Origin: Acidobacteriota bacterium
GTDB taxonomy: Bacteria > Acidobacteriota > Vicinamibacteria > Vicinamibacterales > SCN-69-37
DNA length: 64,000 bases
Assembly: GCA_016716905.1 (NCBI GenBank)
Contig: JADJUS010000004.1
Span: 868,001-932,000 of the forward strand
Direction of reading: 5' to 3'
Positions within the stretch are counted from its first letter, which is position 1, and each line of letters opens with the position of its first letter. Below are positions 59,002 to 64,000 of the stretch, in pieces. The position numbers were made by a program, and so were the translations under genes. The notes beneath the pieces were generated by a model. The model did not search any database. It had not been told where the DNA came from and saw only the letters and a program-made list of their open reading frames with translations.

Positions 59002-62000
59002 CTAGCGGAGCTCCGCCAGCATCGGATCCGCCCGCACGGTGATTGAGCTCGTGTAGGCCTGACCGTTTGCCGTCATCGTGACGCGATAGGTGCCCGGCGT
59101 CACGGCACCGGCGCCACCGCCGCCGCCGCGACCACCACCGCCGCCGCCACCACCTCGTCCGCCAGCGGCGGGCGCAGGATTGGGCGCCAGGAGGCAGGCG
59201 CCGACGGCACCGCCGCCGCCTCGTCCCCCGCCACCGCCGCCGAAGCCACCACCACCGCCGGCCGGCGGCGCAGGTGCACCCGCGGGCGGCGCAGGCGTGT
59301 TCCACCGCATCGCCCACTCCACCTTCTGGACGCCGGCTTTGGCTGGGAACGATGCCGAGCAGGTATTGCGGCCCGCCGCGTCGCTGATCTCGAACTTGAC
59401 GTCGCCGGTCACGCGGTCACTCAGGTAGTAGTTGATCGCCGCGTTCCGGCTCGGGTTCGTTCCGATGAACGAGATCTCACCGCCGTTGTGCTGCGGCTGG
59501 ATGTTGAGCCACTGCGTCGCGACGCGGTTGTCGAACAAGTGAGCGGCCGCGCCGCGCACGGCTGGCGTCATCTGCTGGAGCGGCGTGATGTCGTCCATGA
59601 TCCAGATGCCGCGGCCGTGTGTGCCGGCAATGAGATCGCCGTCGCGCGGGTGAATGAGCAGGTCGTGCACGGCCACCGTCGGCAGGTTGTTGTTCAGCCG
59701 CTGCCACGCCTGGCCGCCGTTCAGCGAGTAGAACGCCGCGAACTCCGATCCCGCGAAGAGCAGGTCGGGGTTCTTCGGGTCCTGCTTCACCACGTACATC
59801 GGGTGACCGTCGGGGATGTTGCTCGTGATGTTCGTCCACGTCTTGCCGAAGTCCGTCGTCTTGTAGACGAATGGCTTGTAGATGGCGAACCGGTGTCCGG
59901 TGATCGTGGCGAACGCCGTGCCGTTGGTGTGCTTGGACGCTTCGACACGGCTCACCCAGATGTCCGGACGCGGGTTGCCCGGCATCCCGGCGGTGCCGAC
60001 CTTCGCCCAGGTCTTGCCGTAATCGCGCGTCACCTGAATGTTGCCGTCGTCGGTGCCGATCCAGACCTGACCGGGCTCAACGGTTGATTCCGAAATCGTG
60101 ATGATCGTCGCGTGGTACTCGGCGCCGCCACCGGGGTTTTCGTCGGGCGTCATACCGCCAGAGAGACGGCTGGTGCGCTCGGGATCGTTCTGCGTCAGGT
60201 CAGGGCTGATGAGCCGGTACGTGGCGCCACCGTCGAGCGACATGATCAGGTGGTTGGACCCAATCATGATGGCCTTCGGATTGTGCGGCGACAGGATGAA
60301 CGGCGTGGACCAGTTGTAACGGAGCGGTCCCATCTGCTGCGGCTGCACGCCCCAGTTCATGGCTTCCGCCTTCTTCTCCATCTCGGGCGTGATGTATTCG
60401 TCCCAGTTCGAGATGTTCGCCTTGCTCGGGCGAATGCTGGTGCGCGACCGCGTCTCGGCGTCCGACCGCCCGATGTTGCCGCCTTGTCGATCCGGTTGCG
60501 ACTCGGAATAGATGTTTCGATAGTTTGTCGGGTCTTGTTGTGTGTGGTACCCGTCACCGCCCGAGATGTTGAACCAATCACTCAGGTAAATGCCCTGCGC
60601 GCGCGTGGCCGACGGGCCGCACGAGCTGCCGGCATCCTGCAGGCCGCCGCACAGGTAGTAGGGTTCGCGCATGTCGGCCGACACCGAGTAGTACTGCGTC
60701 ACATTCAGGTTCTCGAAGCGCAGATCGTTCACGCCGTCGTCGTGCGTGAGATTCAGGCCGCCGTCGCTGCCGATGTAGTAGCGGTTCTTGTTGTGCGGGT
60801 CGAGCCACATCGCGTGCCAGCAGTGGCCGCCGTTGCCGCCACCCCCGCCGACGAACGTCTTGCCGCCATCACGCGAGCGGCGGTAGGCGATGTTGTAGCT
60901 GAAGATGTACTTGTCGTCGAGCGGGCTGATGCCGATGTGGTTGTAGTAGAACGGCCGCGTGAGATAGCGGTCGAGGAACGTCCATGTATCGCCGCCATTC
61001 TCGGTGCGGTAGATGCCCGCGCCCAGTTTGGTCATGTCCGCGTACTCGGGGTTCGGCGTGCCGCCACCACCGCCGCGTCCACCACCACCGCCGCCACCGC
61101 CTGCCTGCGCGGGCTGGCCCGGGGTGGGTAGCGTGGCCGGCGGCTGGAAGCCGTGCTCGATGTGCGCCATCAGCACCTTCGGGTTCGAGCGCGCGATCGC
61201 CAGGCCGATCTTGCCCATGTCGCCGGTCGGCAGCGTGTTGGTCAGTTTGCGCCAACTGCGTCCGCCATTGGTGCTCTTGAAGATACCGCTGTTGGGACCG
61301 CCGCTGTTCAGGCGCCACGGATACCGGATGCGCTGCCAGAAGGAGACATACAGGATTTCGGGGTTGCTCGGATCCATCACCATGTCGATGGCGCCCGTCT
61401 GCGGGTCGTTCGGCAGGCCTTCGGTCTGCTTCACCCAGGTCGTGCCGCCATCGGTGGTCTTGAAGACACCGCGGCTGCCGATGGGGCCGTAGATGTTGCC
61501 GATGGCCGCCACGTACACCGTGTTCGGATCTTTCGGATGGAGGATGATCTTGCCGATGTTGAACGAGTCTTTGAGGCCCACGTTCGTGAACGTGGTGCCG
61601 CCGTCGGTGGACTTGTAGACGCCGTCGCCCCAGGCGGCAGAGTTGCGGCCGCATTCTTCGCCGGTGCCGACCCAGATGATGTTCGGGTTGGTCTGATTGA
61701 TCTTCACGTCACCGATGGATGCGGCGCCGTACTTGTCGAAGATGGGCGTCCAGGCCGCGCCGGCGCTGGTGGACTTGAACACACCACCCGACGCCGATCC
61801 GACGATGACATGCGCGAAGTCGTTTTCGAGCGCGTCAATCGACGAGATGCGACCGACGAGGTTGGCGTTGCCAACGTTGCGCCACCGCAGATCCTGAATC
61901 ATCGGATCGGCGGCTGCGGCCGGCTGCGCCGACAGTGTGGCACCGGAGGACGCGAGCGCGGCCGCTGCAGCCAACAGGCCTGCGGCAGCGACACGTATCC

Positions 62001-62022
62001 GGGACGAGGGGGAAACTGGCAT
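59002..62022 (-). CDS. Sortilin/VPS10-like BNR beta-propeller exported protein
   Basis: 1006 residues with a signal peptide (cleavage near LSA-QP). Two large propellers of BNR/Asp-box repeats (SxDGGxTW type: STDGGTTFTN, TTDGGTTWVK, STNGGRSWRK, TENGGDTWTF) resemble VPS10/sortilin and glycosyl hydrolase 74-like proteins. Gly-rich tracts lie near 320 and 935-990, the latter before a last small beta domain. No glycosidase residues can be pointed to. The start at 62022 has AAGGAG upstream; the frame to 62115 is unneeded. Confidence 0.85.
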   Translation of the reverse strand: MPVSPSSRIRVAAAGLLAAAAALASSGATLSAQPAAAADPMIQDLRWRNVGNANLVGRISSIDALENDFAHVIVGSASGGVFKSTSAGAAWTPIFDKYGAASIGDVKINQTNPNIIWVGTGEECGRNSAAWGDGVYKSTDGGTTFTNVGLKDSFNIGKIILHPKDPNTVYVAAIGNIYGPIGSRGVFKTTDGGTTWVKQTEGLPNDPQTGAIDMVMDPSNPEILYVSFWQRIRYPWRLNSGGPNSGIFKSTNGGRSWRKLTNTLPTGDMGKIGLAIARSNPKVLMAHIEHGFQPPATLPTPGQPAQAGGGGGGGGRGGGGGTPNPEYADMTKLGAGIYRTENGGDTWTFLDRYLTRPFYYNHIGISPLDDKYIFSYNIAYRRSRDGGKTFVGGGGGNGGHCWHAMWLDPHNKNRYYIGSDGGLNLTHDDGVNDLRFENLNVTQYYSVSADMREPYYLCGGLQDAGSSCGPSATRAQGIYLSDWFNISGGDGYHTQQDPTNYRNIYSESQPDRQGGNIGRSDAETRSRTSIRPSKANISNWDEYITPEMEKKAEAMNWGVQPQQMGPLRYNWSTPFILSPHNPKAIMIGSNHLIMSLDGGATYRLISPDLTQNDPERTSRLSGGMTPDENPGGGAEYHATIITISESTVEPGQVWIGTDDGNIQVTRDYGKTWAKVGTAGMPGNPRPDIWVSRVEASKHTNGTAFATITGHRFAIYKPFVYKTTDFGKTWTNITSNIPDGHPMYVVKQDPKNPDLLFAGSEFAAFYSLNGGQAWQRLNNNLPTVAVHDLLIHPRDGDLIAGTHGRGIWIMDDITPLQQMTPAVRGAAAHLFDNRVATQWLNIQPQHNGGEISFIGTNPSRNAAINYYLSDRVTGDVKFEISDAAGRNTCSASFPAKAGVQKVEWAMRWNTPAPPAGAPAPPAGGGGGFGGGGGGRGGGGAVGACLLAPNPAPAAGGRGGGGGGGGRGGGGGAGAVTPGTYRVTMTANGQAYTSSITVRADPMLAELR
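59097..59289 (-). repeat. Gly-rich low-complexity tracts near the C-terminus of the sortilin-like gene
   Basis: GGC/GGT-rich codon runs encode GGGGGGRGGGG-type tracts on either side of a short Cys-containing stretch (VGACLLAPNPAP). A smaller tract lies at about 61062-61112. They have the same character as the tracts in the TldD-like and DPP-IV-like proteins. Confidence 0.8.
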
Positions 62023-62121
62023 AAGTCTCTTTCTCCTTCGGCGAGAGGCCGACCGACAGTTGGAATAGGGAACCGCGCGGATTGTGCCAAAAACGAACGG
62101 AAACGTCCAGTCCAACGGGCG

Positions 62122-62727
62122 TCAGGAAACGCTCTTGAGGCCCCCGCGCTCAACCCATTCGCGAAACACCGCGATCGCCTGGCCACGATGTGCGACGGCC
62201 AACTTCTCCTGATCGCTGACTTCGCCAAACGTTCGTTCGTACGGCGGGTGGTAGAAGATCGGGTCGTAGCCGAATCCGTGCGAGCCGCGCGCCTCGGGCC
62301 AGATTTCCCCTTCCACGGTCGCGACGGTCTCAAAGAGCACCCGTCCAGTACCGCCGTTAACCACCGCGACTGCACACACATATCGGCAGGTCCACGGCCG
62401 TTCGTGGATGGAGAGCTCCGCCCAGAGGTTGGCGAACTTGTCGGGATACGTCGCGCCGGGGTAGCGGGCGCTGTGAACGCCGGGCCGCCCTCCGAGCGCA
62501 TCAATCGCCAGGCCTGAATCTTCGGCGAGCGTCACCAGGCCGCTCGCGGCGGCATAGGCGTGCGCCTTGATTCGGGCGTTCTCAGGGAAGGTGGTGCCGG
62601 TTTCATCAGGTTCAGGTGACGGCGGAACGTCGTTGAGCGAACAGAGGGGCAGCGGAAGGCCGTCCAGCACGAGCCGGATTTCCCGTAGTTTCCCTTCGTT
62701 CGTACTGGCAATGAGCAGCGGCATCAT
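62122..62727 (-). CDS. rdgB: XTP/dITP diphosphatase (RdgB/HAM1 family)
   Basis: 201 residues with LIASTNEGKLREI, TFPENARIKAHAYAAASG, LAEDSGLAIDALGGRPGVHSARY and the C-terminal SHGFGYDPIF with HRGQAIAVF. It hydrolyses non-canonical purine triphosphates, keeping ITP and XTP out of nucleic acids. Full length and intact. Two ATGs start the frame (62727 and 62724). Cytoplasmic. Confidence 0.94.
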   Translation of the reverse strand: MMPLLIASTNEGKLREIRLVLDGLPLPLCSLNDVPPSPEPDETGTTFPENARIKAHAYAAASGLVTLAEDSGLAIDALGGRPGVHSARYPGATYPDKFANLWAELSIHERPWTCRYVCAVAVVNGGTGRVLFETVATVEGEIWPEARGSHGFGYDPIFYHPPYERTFGEVSDQEKLAVAHRGQAIAVFREWVERGGLKSVS

Positions 62728-62741
62728 CGTGCGACTGCAGG

Positions 62742-62781
62742 TATAATCCCGCAGTTCCCTCGGCGGTTCCTTCGGGAGGAG
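62742..62781 (+). promoter_or_regulatory. Promoter -10 and ribosome site of the DUF5117-like gene
   Basis: A perfect TATAAT (62742-62747) without a clear -35, and GGGAGGAG around 62774-62781, six bases before the ATG at 62788. The divergent rdgB start is only 15 bases from the -10 box, so the two genes share this regulatory stretch. Confidence 0.6.
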
Positions 62782-62787
62782 TGTCTC

Positions 62788-64000
62788 ATGGTCAGGAAAG
62801 TCAATCTTGTGTCTTCGTCAATGGTCGTCGTGATCGGCGCTGCGGTGTTTGTGGCCGCGGTCACCGCACAGACGCCGAATCTTGACGATCGAAGCCTTCA
62901 ATCAGCGCAACAAACTGTGGCGCAGGATCCGCCGACGCAGGATCCGCCTGCGAACCCTGGCCGCGGGGGCGGACAGGGGCAGGCCGCCCGTCCTCAGCCC
63001 TACGCCACCGTGATTACGTCGGCAGCAGTCACCGACGATGGCATCTTCAAGGTGCATCGCGTGGGTGACCGCCTCTACTACGAAATTCCCAAGGCGGAAC
63101 TCGGCAAGGACTACCTGCTCGTCACCACCATCAAGAAGACCACCATCGGCGTGGGCTACGGTGGTCAGGCGGCCGGCACACGCGTCATCCGATGGGTTCC
63201 GCGAGGCGATCGCATCCTGATCCTCGACATCGACTACAGCGTGATTGCCGACGACAACAACCCGATCGCGCAGGCCGTGGACGATTCCAACAACCCGTCC
63301 ATCATCCGCACGCTCAACGTGGCCGCGTACAGCCCCACCGGTGATCCGGTGGTCGAAGTGACGCCGCTCTTCACGACCGATGTGCCCGAGTTCTCCGTGC
63401 GGTCGCGCGTGGGCGGCCGCGGCCTTGCGGCCGACCGCACGTTCCTTGAGAAGGCCGTGTCCTTCCCCGAGAACATCAACGTGGAAGCCACGCAGACGTT
63501 CACGGGCGCGGAGCCGGCGGCCGGCGCAGGACGCGCGGCCGGTGCCGCACGTGGCATGCGTGGGACGAGCGCGACGGTGGTGACCAGCTACAGCATGGTG
63601 AAGCTGCCCGAGACGCCGATGATGCCGCGCCTGTTCGATGAGCGCGTGGGGTACTTCACGCAGGGGCTGATCGACTACGGCACCGACGAGCATCGGTCGG
63701 TGGCCAAGCGCTACATCACGCGTTACCGCCTGGAGAAGAAGGATCCGACCGCGGCCATCTCAGAGCCGATCAAGCCCATCGTCTACTGGGTGGACCCGGC
63801 CACGCCGAAGAAGTGGGTGCCATTTATCAAGCAGGGCATCGAAGACTGGAAGATCGCGTTTGAAGCCGCGGGTTTCCGCAACGCGATCATCGCGAAAGAA
63901 GCGCCGGCCAACGATCCCGACTGGAGTCCGGAAGACGCGCGGTATTCGGTGATTCGCTGGTTGCCGTCCACCACGGAAAACGCGTCAGGCCCGCACGTGC
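62788..64000 (+). CDS. Zinc-dependent protease of the DUF5117/DUF5118 type, N-terminal part
   Basis: 404 codons are present and the gene runs off the right edge. A signal peptide (cleavage near VTA-QT) and a Gln/Pro/Gly-rich linker precede DGIFKVHRVGDRLYYEIPKAELGKDYLLVT, typical of the DUF5118/DUF5117 part of these exported metalloproteases, then KPIVYWVDPATPKKWVPFIKQGIEDW, which leads into the catalytic domain. The HExxH motif would lie beyond the window. The start is fixed by a strong ribosome site. Confidence 0.85.
   Translation, partial: MVRKVNLVSSSMVVVIGAAVFVAAVTAQTPNLDDRSLQSAQQTVAQDPPTQDPPANPGRGGGQGQAARPQPYATVITSAAVTDDGIFKVHRVGDRLYYEIPKAELGKDYLLVTTIKKTTIGVGYGGQAAGTRVIRWVPRGDRILILDIDYSVIADDNNPIAQAVDDSNNPSIIRTLNVAAYSPTGDPVVEVTPLFTTDVPEFSVRSRVGGRGLAADRTFLEKAVSFPENINVEATQTFTGAEPAAGAGRAAGAARGMRGTSATVVTSYSMVKLPETPMMPRLFDERVGYFTQGLIDYGTDEHRSVAKRYITRYRLEKKDPTAAISEPIKPIVYWVDPATPKKWVPFIKQGIEDWKIAFEAAGFRNAIIAKEAPANDPDWSPEDARYSVIRWLPSTTENASGPHV

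Overview
The window is high-GC bacterial chromosome that looks like an Acidobacteriota of the Vicinamibacteria type. I infer this from gene content, not from a marker gene: two long duplicated-permease (ADOP-type) proteins, one of them directly downstream of a PadR regulator; three acidobacterial-type VWA proteins; many secreted S9 peptidases and beta-propeller proteins with glycine-rich inserts; and a compact tad (Flp pilus) locus. There is no phage, plasmid, IS element, CRISPR array or rRNA. One tRNA (Pro, TGG) is present.

Layout. 1-3.3 kb: the start of a Tat-exported protein, then a TldE/TldD-like protease pair. 3.3-6.3 kb: ADOP permease with its PadR regulator. 6.3-12.5 kb: outer-membrane barrel protein, lipoprotein hydrolase, a 59-residue double-glycine peptide gene found by eye, an S9 peptidase and two small coupled ORFs. 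12.5-15.6 kb: PadR-like regulator, luciferase-like oxidoreductase, Tat-exported sugar isomerase-like protein and a VapBC module. 15.6-18.6 kb: BlaI, BlaR1 and a beta-lactamase-fold hydrolase behind a clear BlaI operator. 18.6-20.1 kb: a broken radical SAM gene beside tRNA-Pro, whose 3' end is duplicated. 20.1-22.1 kb: methionine salvage genes mtnB, mtnD and mtnC. 22.1-28.7 kb: second ADOP permease, a PKD lipoprotein, a VWA protein and a PLP decarboxylase. 28.8-32.0 kb: an ABC exporter operon led by PadR. 32.0-36.0 kb: a frameshifted lipoprotein, a DUF305/LVIVD pair and PPK2. 36.0-40.9 kb: tandem VWA paralogues and DUF192. 41.0-52.7 kb: the tad pilus operon with two pilins, prepilin peptidase, TadE/TadG, CpaB, secretin, CpaE, TadA/B/C, a 34-residue membrane peptide, a TPR lipoprotein and an unusual AAA+ ATPase. 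52.8-64 kb: DPP-IV-like peptidase, PD40 propeller protein, feoAB with a small Cys protein, a sortilin-like propeller protein, RdgB, and the start of a DUF5117-type protease.

The least explained signal is a set of long hairpins. Four share a core in which AACGACCTC faces GAGGTCGTT (6.4, 35.1, 52.7 and 55.5 kb). A fifth, different one (9.9 kb) has two arms that are each self-complementary, with compensatory differences. They resemble REP doublets or REPINs, although no RAYT-type transposase is in view. One copy overlaps the 5' end of a gene and appears to be translated.

Coordinates of starts were set from Shine-Dalgarno sequences and coupling where visible. Function calls rest on recognised family motifs, since no searches could be run.
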